Shown here: piece after piece, positions 8,899 through 18,832 of the stretch
Layout of the letters: each line of letters starts with the position of its first letter
Numbering within the stretch: the stretch's first letter is position 1
Assembly (NCBI GenBank): GCA_910589265.1
Contig: CAJUTQ010000060.1
Location: 1-58,003 of the forward strand
Direction of reading: 5' to 3'
From: an uncultured Lachnospiraceae bacterium
GTDB lineage: Bacteria; Bacillota; Clostridia; Lachnospirales; Lachnospiraceae
DNA length: 58,003 nt
The notes under the pieces: model-generated
Seen by the model: only the letters and a program-made list of their open reading frames with translations
Databases searched by the model: none
What the model was told of the DNA's origin: nothing
Position numbers and translations under genes: made by a program

Positions 8899-9019
8899 TT
8901 ATTTCTTATATTTAAATTCAATCTTAGCATATATAATCATTCCTATAATAAGTAAAATAACTACTGCAAAAATAACAAGAAAAAATAAAGGAGAATTTTG
9001 ATTTAAAATAGCTGCCAGT
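8899..9019 (-). pseudogene. C-terminal membrane-anchor remnant
   Basis: Minus-strand reading gives about 39 residues, AILNQNSPLFFLVIFAVVIL followed by LIIGMIIYAKIEFKYKK and a stop at 8899. This looks like the last transmembrane helix and charged tail of a transporter or membrane protein. A stop lies directly upstream, and no start codon is available. Fragment only. Confidence 0.3.
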
Positions 9020-9087
9020 TATCTACAATGCATTTTTATTTGCAGAGCTCCAAAAAAGTGATGGTGGAAAAGCTAGGGTAATCCATT

Positions 9088-9452
9088 TCAATATCTTTGC
9101 AAGTGGACGGATAATTGTACACTTCTTGATTTCAAATGGGGAAATGCAAAAGTGTCCATATTAAAAAGAGAATAATCTAGTTTTCTTGTATTTGTATGTT
9201 CCAAGTACTCCTGTGCATTTTTAGAGTAAAACACCACATCTTGTAAATTGTATACAGAAAAGTCACACATTTCCATATAAGGGAGATTTCGTATATAGTC
9301 AGTGAATTTTTATTTTCCTGCAAAAAATACAAAAAGCTAGGACGAAAGCCAATATAGCAGAATAGCTGGCCTTTGTCATCATTTGAGACTAAAAAGGGAA
9401 TGTGAAGTGTTGAACTGTATAAGTGGAAAGTCTTACAAAAATGAAAGTGCAA
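9088..9452 (-). pseudogene. Possible frameshifted gene of unknown function
   Basis: Two overlapping minus-strand frames (9177-9452 and 9088-9276) join sensibly by a one-base shift near 9285: ...FLQENKNSLTIYEI passing into NLPYMEMCDFSVYNLQDVV. The composition is protein-like, with mixed hydrophobic and charged residues, and both stop abruptly. No domain recognised and no clear start. It may be chance. Confidence 0.25.
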
Positions 9453-9945
9453 AGGATAATACTTTAAAGTTTTCTCATTTTGTTTACAAAAGAAAGGATG
9501 TTATGTTCTCCTTTCTTATATTCCAGTAGCATTTCTCGTAAAAACCTACAGTTAGGTATTTCTTATTTTCCTGTTAATAAAAGTTCTCTTCTTCTTTAAA
9601 TTTCCAATAAAAGGGAACAAGAAGGGAGAGAGCCTAACAAATCTTAGAGTAATATTGTAATTAAATTCATAGAAAAAATATGTTTGTTTTTTTTAGGAGA
9701 AGAAAAGAGTACATATATCTGCTTTTGCTAAATGGAAATACATTTATATGCAAAATTGTAAAATTTCAAAATCCATGATAAGATTGTAAATATGGTAACA
9801 TTTCTATATTGTAGGAGATAGTAAAAAACAGTACTTTATATAATGGGCTTCTAGTTTATGCTTTTACTAGCTGAGAGTAATAGAACATAAAGAAAATTAC
9901 ACTTTGGATTTCAAGGAGACTGTCTTAGTTTGTATTTAAGAAATA
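9453..9945. other. AT-rich non-coding stretch
   Basis: No gene is supported here; stops are dense in all frames. One arm of a 10-bp inverted repeat (CTGAGAGTAA, 9871-9880) has its partner TTACTCTCAG at 9971-9980, about 100 bp apart, of unknown meaning. Confidence 0.4.
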
Positions 9946-10122
9946 ATGGAGGGATTTTTGGAATTCAATGTTACTCTCAGCCTCTCAGTATTAAATAACA
10001 ATGATTTATCTAGATTTTGCAAATATAAATCACCTCCCAACATATATCTAGTATTTAGTGCTATTGTTGAAGGAAAAATCAACTGGACTCTTCCTGATAA
10101 GCCAAATAGTAGGAAAAAATAA
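9946..10122 (+). CDS. Possible 58-residue protein of unknown function
   Basis: ATG 9946 to TAA 10120 reads MEGFLEFNVTLSLSVLNNND and ends NWTLPDKPNSRKK. It lies 33 bp before the next gene on the same strand and has gene-like composition. There is no good ribosome binding site, so it could be the tail of a decayed gene rather than an intact one. Confidence 0.25.
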   Translation: MEGFLEFNVTLSLSVLNNNDLSRFCKYKSPPNIYLVFSAIVEGKINWTLPDKPNSRKK

Positions 10123-10155
10123 ATAATAGTTTAAAGGTACAGGAGGATTAAAGAT

Positions 10156-10701
10156 ATGTCTTATGATTCCTGCATAGAAGCAGATCACTATTTTAAAAAA
10201 CTTATTGAAAACAAAGAGTCTATAGAGAAAGCTTGGGATTTTATTTCTCGAACTATAAATGAAGGGTTGTCCTGTGAAAATTTAGATCTTCTCATATCGC
10301 TTATTCCCTATATTGAAGAAGGGGATGGCACCCTTGCCTTTCAATACATTGGGGAATCCCGTCGCATTCTCCAGGCTCTTCATATTATTAAATTGGAAAG
10401 AAAATATGAAAAAATTCCATTTTCTATACATTGTAATACAATGGAGGAACTGATGGAAAAATATTTGTTGACTCTTTTTGCTCTTCGGAGACTACAGTTT
10501 CAACCGTCAGAGTCTGCTGTATCAGATGCAGTTTATTTTCTTTCACAAAATAAACTGTCTGTTTTTGCAATTTATACGATAACCCAAAGAGATTTAATTA
10601 TACCAGATAGTGTTTTATATGAAGAGATTTTAAGAATCTATACAAAAGTGTGGACAACAGCTGATAAGGAGATGTTCCTTTCCTTTACTAAGACAAAATA
10701 G
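10156..10701 (+). CDS. Hypothetical protein paired with a glycosyltransferase
   Basis: A 181-residue soluble, mostly helical protein with no signal peptide or membrane segment. ATG 10156 has AGGAGG 11 bp upstream. I recognise no domain or catalytic motif. It ends 11 bp before the glycosyltransferase gene and is surely co-transcribed with it; such pairs occur near surface-polysaccharide genes, so a helper role is possible but only inferred. Nothing looks truncated. Confidence 0.65.
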   Translation: MSYDSCIEADHYFKKLIENKESIEKAWDFISRTINEGLSCENLDLLISLIPYIEEGDGTLAFQYIGESRRILQALHIIKLERKYEKIPFSIHCNTMEELMEKYLLTLFALRRLQFQPSESAVSDAVYFLSQNKLSVFAIYTITQRDLIIPDSVLYEEILRIYTKVWTTADKEMFLSFTKTK

Positions 10702-10712
10702 GAGTTAATATT

Positions 10713-11423
10713 ATGAATAACCATAAATTTTGTTTCATTATATGTACAAATAACCAACTTCTTTTGGATGAAGCTGTCCTCTATATTGACAGCTTAATTG
10801 TCCCTGAGGGATATACAGTCCAATTGCTTACTGTAAAGGATGCTGCTTCTATGGCTTCTGGCTATAATGAAGCCATGGCTGCTTCTGATGCCAAATATAA
10901 AATATACATGCATCAGGATGTATTTATACTTCATAAAAATTTTCTAGTAGATTTACTTTCTATTTTTCATTCTGATCCCCAAATTGGAATGATAGGGATG
11001 GTGGGATACGAGAGGGTTTCGGATGATGGACTTATGTGGCATTCCAAACGATGTGGTACTCTTTATCAAGCCAAACCAACTCCTCCCTATCCTTCCCTAT
11101 CCCAATACACGTACTCTTTATATGATGATGGCTATACGTATGTAGCACAAATTGACGGTTTTATGATGGTCACGGCGTATGACTACTTATGGAATGCAGA
11201 TCTTCTAAAACACTGGGATTTTTATGATGTTTATCAAAGTCTTTCCTTTCTCTCTCATGGCTATAAGATTGTTGTCCCTGTACAAAGCCATCCATGGTGT
11301 TTGCATGATGATGGCATTATCGCTGATCTAACGAACTATAACTATTATCGACAAATATTCATGAACACACATAGGCATATATTGGGAAAGCATTATACTG
11401 AAATCATACAAAATGGTACATAA
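10713..11423 (+). CDS. Glycosyltransferase-like protein, GT-A fold
   Basis: A 236-residue protein starting MNNHKFCFIICTNNQ, a beta-strand start typical of GT-A nucleotide-sugar enzymes. The motif YKIYMHQDVFI (about residues 67-77) takes the place of the DxD region, as in the Glyco_tranf_2_5-like group of short glycosyltransferases. GYNEAMAAS and the late HPWCLHDDG are further landmarks. It is cytosolic, and sugar donor and acceptor cannot be told. ATG 10713 follows GGAG with 8 bp spacing. It forms a two-gene unit with the upstream hypothetical gene. Confidence 0.75.
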   Translation: MNNHKFCFIICTNNQLLLDEAVLYIDSLIVPEGYTVQLLTVKDAASMASGYNEAMAASDAKYKIYMHQDVFILHKNFLVDLLSIFHSDPQIGMIGMVGYERVSDDGLMWHSKRCGTLYQAKPTPPYPSLSQYTYSLYDDGYTYVAQIDGFMMVTAYDYLWNADLLKHWDFYDVYQSLSFLSHGYKIVVPVQSHPWCLHDDGIIADLTNYNYYRQIFMNTHRHILGKHYTEIIQNGT

Positions 11424-11919
11424 CTATAAAGGAAGCGCGAAAAATGAGATAGAAATGGAATTATTAGTTAGCTAAAACGATTTTTTGATGAAATAATAAA
11501 ATGAAATGTGAAGGAATTGCTTAAAAAAATAATAATATATGGAAAAGGAAGACTGGAAAAATCAAGGAGGCTCTCAAATTAATTAGCTGCTTTAGGGACA
11601 AAAGCGTTTAAAGTTATGCAGATACAAATGATTCGTAGCAATGTAAGGCTGTCAAGAATTAAACTTTATGTATAGATTATAAGGCTTTAGAGTAAATAAT
11701 AAAAAACATTTTCTGTGGAAGAAAAAATAAAAGAATTTTGTTATAAAAGACAATACTATAAAAGTATCATTCCTATGGGAGGATTTTTAAATTATAGAAA
11801 GTTAAATTCAAAATTTTTTAGATAAAAGGCAGAATTATCCATTATATTTATTAAAATGTTATGAAATGTTTGTATTTTTCATTATTTTCTTATATAATAA
11901 AAAAGAAAGAAAAGTAGAA
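11424..11919. other. AT-rich gap without a supported gene
   Basis: About 500 bp with frequent stops in all frames. No tRNA, riboswitch or strong hairpin was recognised. A GGGAGGATT run near 11778 looks like a ribosome binding site, but the following frame closes quickly. Probably a gene remnant plus the promoter of the next unit. Confidence 0.4.
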
Positions 11920-13225
11920 ATGGGGGAAGAAATTTTGCTGAAAAATATCCGGGAAAAGGAATGGACTAGAAAAGAGAAGTTTTTTGTTTTGGCAATAATA
12001 CCAATATATTTTATTATTGCAGGGTTGGTAATGCAGCCTTTGGACACTATTATTCCAGGATTAGTAAATTTAATTTTAGAGCCAGACTTTCTTATTACAG
12101 ATTATTTTGTTATTGGGGGTGTGGGATCGGCTCTAATAAATGCAGGTCTTCTGACGCTTATAAGTATTATTACCGTCTATTCGATGGGAATGGATATGGA
12201 CGGTCATACAATTACTTCTGCATGTTTAATGTTTGGCTTTTCTCTGTGTTGGAAAAAATCTAATGAACATTTGGACAATTCTTCTTGGTGTATGGCTTTA
12301 TGCCCGCTATCATAAAACATCTTTGTCCAGATATATCTATGTAGGCTTATATGGAACTAGTCTATCGCCAATTATTACCCAGTTATTACATATAGAGGGC
12401 ATTTCCTCATTATTAAAACTAATCATATGCGTTTTCCTTGGAATTATTATTGGATTTGTACTTCCACCTCTTGCTACCCATGTACATTACGCCCATAAAG
12501 GTTATTCTTTATACAATGTAGGGTTTGCAGGGGGAATTATTGCAACAGTTATTGTATCAATACTGAAATCTTTTGGATTAGAGATTCAGTCCAGACTAAT
12601 TTGGTATAAGGGAAATAACTGGACATTTTTTATTCTTTTATTTATATTATTTTTTGGCATGATTGTGTTTGCTCTCATTATTGGGGGTGTAGACACATGG
12701 AAGGCATATTTGGGCATATTAAAAAAAATAGGAATGGGAGGAACAGACTATTTAATAAGTGACGGTATTTTGCCAACCTTATTAAATATGGGAGTAAATG
12801 GGTTATTTGGAACAATACTTGTAATGGTTGTGGGGGGAGACTTAAATGGTCCAACGATTGGTGGAATTATGGCTATTGTTGGATTTAGTGCTACTGGAAA
12901 GCATATACGCAATATTTTTCCAGTCGTAATTGGAGTATATCTAGGAGGAGCTACAAAACAGTGGAGCATCACAGATCCATCAGCCATGCTAGCACTTTTA
13001 TTTTCTACAACTTTGGCCCCTATTACTGGAGAATTTGGATTTTTGGCTGGAATACTAGCTGGATTTTTACATTCTTCTGTAGCAACAAATGTAGGAATTG
13101 TATATGGGGGAATGAATCTTTATAACAATGGCTTTGCAGGGGGGCTAGTGGCTATTTTCCTTGTGCCAGTTATACAGTCTATCCGAGATAGGAGGGCAAG
13201 AGCTAGAGGAGGATTATCTTTATAG
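11920..13225 (+). pseudogene. DUF1576-type polytopic membrane protein, frameshifted
   Basis: The first frame (from ATG 11920, MGEEILLKNIREKEWTRKEK) and the second (to 13225) together give about 435 residues with 10 or more membrane helices. The repeated features (YNVGFAGGIIATVI and YNNGFAGGLVAIFLVP; an HYAHKGYSLYN motif) match DUF1576 proteins of Firmicutes as I recall them. Near 12250 the frame breaks: FGFSLC should run into GKNLMNIWTILLG, but one extra base shifts it. Function of the family is unknown; it may be a transporter. If the extra base is real the protein is lost. The upstream extension to 11866 is not part of the family. Confidence 0.7.
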
Positions 13226-13252
13226 GAAAGACAAAGATTAAGGAGATTCTTT

Positions 13253-13837
13253 ATGAAAAAATTTTCTTATATGATAGCATTGATGACAGTTACCCTTCGA
13301 TTAAAGACATGTGCTCAGCAGCCAGAGGAAAATATAACAGGCCCATATAATGTAATCGTTCAGTTTATTCATGTGGAGTCTCCTGTTTATGAAACAGGTC
13401 AGGAATTAATGGATGCAGCAGACTTGATATTTTGTGGAACTGTAGAGAATATTTTTTTTGAAGCTTTAGAAGAAAATGTTGACACGAGATTTCGTTTTGA
13501 AAATGAATTATATCCTATTACTGGTTACGAGATAAAAATTTCCAAAATTTATAAGGGAAACAATAAAGAAGAAAAGATTTGTATGAAAAGATTTGGTGGG
13601 GAGATAAATGGAATAGAGTACAATCTGGCTGGAGCAACTTCTATCTCCCAAGGTGAAACTTATCTTTTTTTTGCAAAGGATTGGAATAATTCGTATGCTA
13701 CCTTTGTAAACGATAGTCAGTCAGCCCTTCCTATGAATGGAATAGAAACCCTTAGTGAAAATGGAATAAATACTATTACATCTAGGGAACTATTAGAATT
13801 ATTGGAATATGAATTCCATCCAGAAATTAAAAAATAG
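13253..13837 (+). CDS. Exported protein of unknown function
   Basis: A 194-residue protein with a short N-terminal hydrophobic segment (MKKFSYMIALMTVTLRL). The LKTC that follows resembles a degenerate lipobox (Cys20), so it may be a poor lipoprotein or have lost its anchor. The mature part is beta-rich (YEIKISKIYKGNN, a short TYLFFAKDWNN) and has an OB- or immunoglobulin-like feel, but no named domain. Ribosome binding site AAGGAG is 8 bp from ATG. It lies 27 bp after the broken DUF1576 gene and may share its transcript. Confidence 0.6.
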   Translation: MKKFSYMIALMTVTLRLKTCAQQPEENITGPYNVIVQFIHVESPVYETGQELMDAADLIFCGTVENIFFEALEENVDTRFRFENELYPITGYEIKISKIYKGNNKEEKICMKRFGGEINGIEYNLAGATSISQGETYLFFAKDWNNSYATFVNDSQSALPMNGIETLSENGINTITSRELLELLEYEFHPEIKK

Positions 13838-13937
13838 CACAGGATTGGTTAAAAAATAATGTATATTGGGTTGTATTGTGGTCTATGGATTTTTTGATTC
13901 CATTGGTATGATTTATACAGGAAAAGAGGTGTAAATC

Positions 13938-14303
13938 ATGGAAATAGACAGAAAAGATGCAAATATCCAGATTGGAAAAAGGTTAAGAGAAGCAAGGACA
14001 AATATGAATGTCAGCAAAGCAGAAATTGCTAAGCTATTGGATGTTACAGAGGAACATTACCGAAAATTGGAATCAGGGGTAACAGGTCTTTCTGCAGATA
14101 AGCTGCTTATATTGTACCATACTTATGGAATGGATCCTACGTATTTAATAACTGGCGTAAGTAGCAGTGTAAAGGAATTTAATTTGGATTATTATGTTGC
14201 CAATAGTAGCAAAGAACAAAGGGATCAGTTTTTTGACCGTGTGTTGGCTTACTTATCAAAGCTAATAAAATTTGTAATGATTGACTTTTCTATAGAAATA
14301 TGA
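13938..14303 (+). CDS. XRE-family transcriptional regulator
   Basis: A 121-residue protein with an HTH_3 domain at residues 11-66: IGKRLREARTNMNVSKAEIA, KLLDVTEEHYRKLESG and KLLILYHTYGMDPTYLITG. The C-terminal 45 residues are helical and probably dimerise. Ribosome binding site AAAGAGGTG precedes ATG 13938. It lies alone, 81 bp upstream of the peptide transport operon on the same strand, and could regulate it, but no operator is recognised. Confidence 0.85.
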   Translation: MEIDRKDANIQIGKRLREARTNMNVSKAEIAKLLDVTEEHYRKLESGVTGLSADKLLILYHTYGMDPTYLITGVSSSVKEFNLDYYVANSSKEQRDQFFDRVLAYLSKLIKFVMIDFSIEI

Positions 14304-14384
14304 TTTAATCATATAAAGTATATAGGAATACCGTATTTTAGATTGTATATACTTTTTATGGCAATGATAATGAGGAGGAAAGAA

Positions 14385-15965
14385 ATGCATATGACGAAAA
14401 TGAAAAAAATAGCTGGTATTTTACTAGCTGGAGCTATAATTCCCATTTTTATCGGCGGTTGTAATAGTTCATCATCTACTGTAGACAAAGGGGAAGGAAC
14501 CAAGGATGTACAGGGGGAAGTAAATACAGGAGAAAAAAAAGAAGATATTGTAATAGCTATGTCTCAAAGTCTTACTACTTTTGACCCAATAGGAGCTGGA
14601 AGTTCTTCTTTACAAGATCAGATGGTTTACCGTCAAATTTATGCAAGGCTTTTTGCAACAGATGAGAATATGCAGCCTGTACAAGAGTTGGCAGACAGCT
14701 ATGAGAAAGTATCGGATACAGAATATAAATTTACCATATTACAAGGGGCAAAGTTTTCAGATGGCAGTGAAATTACAGCACAAGATGTGGCATATTCTTT
14801 AGAGAGGGCACATCAAAGTGAAGCTTTTGCCACCCTTATGTCAACAGTGAGTACCATTGAAGCGACAGGAGATTATGAAATAACTATTACAACGACTGGT
14901 CCTAGCCCAGCTTTATTACAAGCACTAGCTCATCCAGGCGCATCTATTTTACCAAAAGCATATGTTGAAGAAGCTCAAGGGGGCGGTGACTGGAATTCTC
15001 CTATTACAAGCGGTAGGTATACCGTAGACGAACATATAGTAGGAGTAAGTACTAAAGTTGTCAAAAATGAAAATTATTTTAGACCAGACGACGCTGCTCA
15101 AAATAATTCTTTGACCTTTTTAAATGTTGCAGAGGATAGTACCCGTACAATTCTTGTACAAACAGGAGAGGCTGATATTAGTTCTGTATTTTCTACAGCA
15201 GATTATAATGTAGTGGAGTCAGACGAGAAGGTGACTTTGCATGAAAAGGCTGGAACAACAATTCAATATATTGGTTTTGATGTTACACAAGAACCCTTTG
15301 ACAATGAACTGGTACGCCAAGCCGTTGCCTATGGGCTGGACAGAGAAGGAATTATGTCCGTTGCCACTGAAGGACTGGGCCAGGTTTCTTACACAGTTAT
15401 TCCGCCATCTACTCTTGGACATTTAGACGATAATCCAGGGGCTTACGAATATAACATAGAAAAGGCAAAGGAATTATTGGCAGAGGGTGGTTATGAAAAT
15501 GGTTTTGAAACAACCATTGTTGTATTTTCAGATACAGGAAAAACAATAGCTACAGTTGCTCAAGGATATTTAGATCAAATAGGAATAAAGGCAAAGGTAG
15601 AACAGTATGATACAAGCGTCCGCATGGATATGTTTGCAAATCACCAATGTCCAATGTTTTCAGCTCAATGGGGGGCATTAGCTGATGCCGAACTTGTTCT
15701 GCCAAGACTATTTACACAGGGGGCTGCTTATAATTGGAGCCATTATAACAACGACGAAGTAAATAATCTGTTGCAAAAAGCAAGGGAGACAGAGGATAGT
15801 AACGAGAGAGCTTCTATTTATGCAGAAGCAGTTGCAATAATTGATAAGGATGCTCCCTGGGTGCCTGTCTATGTTCCCAATGCTTATGCATTAGCTAACG
15901 CTAATTTACAGGGGGTAACACTGGACGGTGAAGGACTGATGAATCTGCATGCCCTCCATTACTAA
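14385..15965 (+). CDS. Peptide ABC transporter substrate-binding lipoprotein
   Basis: A 526-residue family 5 extracellular solute-binding protein (DppA/OppA/NikA type). Signal peptide with lipobox IGGC (Cys26). Family landmarks follow: FDPIGAGSSSLQDQMVYRQI, EYKFTILQGAKFSDGSEITA, QDVAYSLERA and the late NPGAYEYNIEKAKELLAEGG. It captures peptides (or another oligomeric or cationic solute) outside the membrane and hands them to the permease pair. ATG 14385 is chosen because AGGAGG lies 6 bp upstream and the signal peptide starts there; the frame extends to 14343 without support. First gene of a six-gene operon. Ligand specificity cannot be read from sequence. Confidence 0.93.
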   Translation: MHMTKMKKIAGILLAGAIIPIFIGGCNSSSSTVDKGEGTKDVQGEVNTGEKKEDIVIAMSQSLTTFDPIGAGSSSLQDQMVYRQIYARLFATDENMQPVQELADSYEKVSDTEYKFTILQGAKFSDGSEITAQDVAYSLERAHQSEAFATLMSTVSTIEATGDYEITITTTGPSPALLQALAHPGASILPKAYVEEAQGGGDWNSPITSGRYTVDEHIVGVSTKVVKNENYFRPDDAAQNNSLTFLNVAEDSTRTILVQTGEADISSVFSTADYNVVESDEKVTLHEKAGTTIQYIGFDVTQEPFDNELVRQAVAYGLDREGIMSVATEGLGQVSYTVIPPSTLGHLDDNPGAYEYNIEKAKELLAEGGYENGFETTIVVFSDTGKTIATVAQGYLDQIGIKAKVEQYDTSVRMDMFANHQCPMFSAQWGALADAELVLPRLFTQGAAYNWSHYNNDEVNNLLQKARETEDSNERASIYAEAVAIIDKDAPWVPVYVPNAYALANANLQGVTLDGEGLMNLHALHY

Positions 15966-15983
15966 GAAAGCGGAGCTGTTTCT

Positions 15984-16922
15984 ATGGTAAAATATATCGG
16001 GAAAAGAATGGCTTCACTTATTGTGGTCATTCTTGGGGTTATTTTAATCATATATCTTATTATGTATTTATTGCCTGGTGATGTGACCCAGTTTATTTTA
16101 GGTACAAATTATACAGAGGAGGGTGCAGAGTCTTTAAGAGAATCCTTAGGATTAAACCGTCCATTTATTATTCAATATATACATTACGTTTGGGGCTTGC
16201 TCCATGGAGACTTTGGAATATCCTATGTTTCTAAGATGCCAGTTCGTGTTCAGCTTTTTTCCAGATTTCCCAACACATTGATTTTGGTAAGCTGCAGTAT
16301 GATACTATGTGTGGCACTAAGTATTCCTATGGGAATATACAGTGCAGTAAAACCTAAAACTTTTCTTTCAAATTTGATACAGGGACTTGGTATGATTGGA
16401 ATTGCTCTGCCTTCTTTTTGGCTTGGATTAATGCTTATTTTACTATTTAGTGTAAAACTTTCCTGGCTTCCTTCCCTTGGTAGTGTTAGCCTAAAAGGGA
16501 TTATTCTTCCAAGCATCACTCTTTGTGTATCATTTATGGCTAGTACAATGAGAATGATGAGATCTTCTATGTTAGAAGTATTAAATCAAGATTACATTCG
16601 CACTGCCAGGGCTAAGGGAGCGAACTTTCGTGAAATAATATATCATCACGCAATGAAGAACAGCATGTTGCCAGTTATTACGATGATAGGAATGAATATA
16701 GGAAGCCAGATGGGAGGCAGCGTTTTGACAGAAAGTGTGTTCAGCTATCCAGGCGTTGGTCTTTTGCTTATGAATAGCATTGCATCAAGAGATACACCGA
16801 CTATTCTAGGCTGTCTTGTCTTAATGGCGTTGAGCATTGGAATTTGTAATTTAGTTGTGGATATTTTGATGTTATATATTGATCCCAGGTTAAAGACATT
16901 AATAATAAAGGGGATTGGATAA
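15984..16922 (+). CDS. Peptide ABC transporter permease, DppB-type
   Basis: A 312-residue inner membrane permease with six predicted helices. The N-terminus (MVKYIGKRMASLIVVILGV) is typical of DppB/OppB, which carry a conserved cytoplasmic start and an early periplasmic loop (LLPGDVTQFILG). The EAA coupling loop reads DYIRTARAKGANFREIIYHH (about residues 200-219). It dimerises with the DppC-type partner encoded next; the stop codon abuts the next ATG (16922), so translation is coupled. Confidence 0.93.
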   Translation: MVKYIGKRMASLIVVILGVILIIYLIMYLLPGDVTQFILGTNYTEEGAESLRESLGLNRPFIIQYIHYVWGLLHGDFGISYVSKMPVRVQLFSRFPNTLILVSCSMILCVALSIPMGIYSAVKPKTFLSNLIQGLGMIGIALPSFWLGLMLILLFSVKLSWLPSLGSVSLKGIILPSITLCVSFMASTMRMMRSSMLEVLNQDYIRTARAKGANFREIIYHHAMKNSMLPVITMIGMNIGSQMGGSVLTESVFSYPGVGLLLMNSIASRDTPTILGCLVLMALSIGICNLVVDILMLYIDPRLKTLIIKGIG

Positions 16923-17809
16923 TGTTGTTATTTAAGAAAAGGAATCAAAGAGATCAACAGAAAAATTTACGTCTGCAAAGTGTTATAAGCCGTTTTATGG
17001 GTAACCCCTTAGCTGTTCTTGGATTAATATTGTTTTCTGTTATTTTACTAGCTACATTAAGTGTTGGATTTTTTTTAGATTATGAACAATCTGCGTTAGC
17101 ATTTAACATTCCGCAAAGATTAGTTCCTCCCAATGGAACGAATTGGTTTGGAACAGATGAAATGGGAAGAGATGAATTTGCAAGAATCTTATTTGGAGCT
17201 AGATATACCTTATCAGTAGGATTTGTATCAACATTATTTGCTGTAATTGTGGGTGGAATTTTTGGAGCTGTTTCAGGGTATTTTGGTGGTATAACAGATA
17301 ATATTATTATGCGTATTATGGAAATTATGATGTGCCTTCCTTCTATGATACTAGCCATTGCCATTGTTGTCGCACTGGGAGGCAGCATATTAAATATGGT
17401 AGTGGCTGTTGGCATATCTAATGTTCCCAAATTTGCCAGAATTGTCCGCTCCTCAGTGATGGGTGTTCGTAACACAGAATATGTCCAGGCAGCGCAAATT
17501 ATTGGAACTCCCTTTATACCTTTGCTCTTTCGCCATATATTGCGAAATTGTATGGGCCCAGTTATCGTCCAGGCAACATTAATTTTTGCTATGTCCATTT
17601 TATCTATATCTTCTTTAAGTTTTTTAGGGTTGGGCATTCAGGCGCCTACGCCAGAATGGGGAAATATGCTATCAGATGGTAAAGATTATATGCGAGGCAA
17701 TGCTTATTTAGTATTAGCTCCTGGCTTAGCAATATTTTTTTCTATTTTCTCTTTAAATCTCATAGGAGATGGCCTTCGAGATGCATTGGATCCTAGAATG
17801 GATATTTGA
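16922..17809 (+). CDS. Peptide ABC transporter permease, DppC-type
   Basis: A 295-residue permease with the OppC_N hallmark start (FMGNPLAVLGLILFSVILLA) and the GTDEMGRDEFARILFGARY segment that all DppC/OppC proteins share. The EAA loop is EYVQAAQIIGTPFIPLLFRH. Five to six membrane helices. It pairs with the DppB-type permease upstream and is driven by the two ATPases downstream. ATG 16922 directly follows the previous stop, so no independent ribosome binding site is needed. Confidence 0.93.
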   Translation: MLLFKKRNQRDQQKNLRLQSVISRFMGNPLAVLGLILFSVILLATLSVGFFLDYEQSALAFNIPQRLVPPNGTNWFGTDEMGRDEFARILFGARYTLSVGFVSTLFAVIVGGIFGAVSGYFGGITDNIIMRIMEIMMCLPSMILAIAIVVALGGSILNMVVAVGISNVPKFARIVRSSVMGVRNTEYVQAAQIIGTPFIPLLFRHILRNCMGPVIVQATLIFAMSILSISSLSFLGLGIQAPTPEWGNMLSDGKDYMRGNAYLVLAPGLAIFFSIFSLNLIGDGLRDALDPRMDI

Positions 17810-17828
17810 TTTGAGAGGCAAAATAAAT

Positions 17829-18818
17829 ATGATGAATAAGACAACAAATGAAGTTTTATTACAAGTGGAAAACCTTCAAGTGTCTTTTTTTACTCCAAAA
17901 GGAGAAGTAAAGGCTGTAAATGACATTCATTATACATTACACTATAATGAGATTATGGGTATTGTAGGAGAAAGCGGAAGTGGAAAGACCGTAGAGGCAT
18001 TTACCTTGATGGGCCTTCTTGCCCCTAATGGAAAAATAAAAGAGGGAAGGGCTTTATTTGAAGGAAGAGATTTATTGAAATTTTCAGAGAAAGAATATAT
18101 TAATTTTCGAGGAAAGGAAGCAGGAATTATTTTTCAAAATCCAATGACTAGTTTAAATCCTGTGTATACTATTGGAAAACAGTTAAAAGAAGTATTATTC
18201 CTTCATAACAAAAAAATACAAAAGTCAGAAGCAGAAGCGAGAGTTTTAGACATGTTGAGACAGGTTGGAATTAATCAGCCTGAAAAGAGAATGAAACAAT
18301 ATCCCCATGAATTAAGTGGTGGAATGCGTCAGCGGATTATGATTGCTATGGGAATTATAAATCATCCAAAGCTGCTTATTGCAGACGAGCCCACGACGGC
18401 TTTGGATGTAACAATACAAGCTCAGATTCTCGATCTGATACGTAATATTCAGAAAAAAACAGGAATGGCCGTTATATTTATTACTCATAATTTGGGGGTT
18501 GTAGCGGAAATATGCGACAAAGTTACAGTGATGTATGCTGGCCATATAGTTGAGCAGGGAAAAGTACGAGATGTATTTTATTATACTAGACATCCTTACA
18601 CAAGGGGATTATTGGAAAGTATGCCTTCATTGTTAACAGACACGAAGGAACCTTTGGCAATGATTCAGGGAAGTCCTGTGAATTTATTAGAATTGCCAGA
18701 AGGATGCCCTTTTGCAGATCGATGTAAACATTGTATGGAAAAATGCAAAAGGCAAAAACCTCCCCAAACACAATTTGAGGAAGGGCACATTGCATATTGC
18801 TGGTTAAATCATAGATAA
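17829..18818 (+). CDS. Peptide ABC transporter ATPase, DppD-type
   Basis: A 329-residue ATPase. Walker A GESGSGKT, Q-loop FQNPMTSLNP, signature LSGGMRQR, Walker B LLIADEPTTALD and switch His ITHN are all present. The C-terminal OppC/DppD-type extension carries CPFADRCKHCMEKC, a cysteine cluster that binds an iron-sulfur cluster in related DppD/F proteins. ATG 17829 (GAGAGG upstream) is preferred over 17769, which would overlap the permease by 41 bases and add residues not seen in the family. Confidence 0.93.
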   Translation: MMNKTTNEVLLQVENLQVSFFTPKGEVKAVNDIHYTLHYNEIMGIVGESGSGKTVEAFTLMGLLAPNGKIKEGRALFEGRDLLKFSEKEYINFRGKEAGIIFQNPMTSLNPVYTIGKQLKEVLFLHNKKIQKSEAEARVLDMLRQVGINQPEKRMKQYPHELSGGMRQRIMIAMGIINHPKLLIADEPTTALDVTIQAQILDLIRNIQKKTGMAVIFITHNLGVVAEICDKVTVMYAGHIVEQGKVRDVFYYTRHPYTRGLLESMPSLLTDTKEPLAMIQGSPVNLLELPEGCPFADRCKHCMEKCKRQKPPQTQFEEGHIAYCWLNHR

Positions 18819-18832
18819 TAGGAGGGGGAAAT

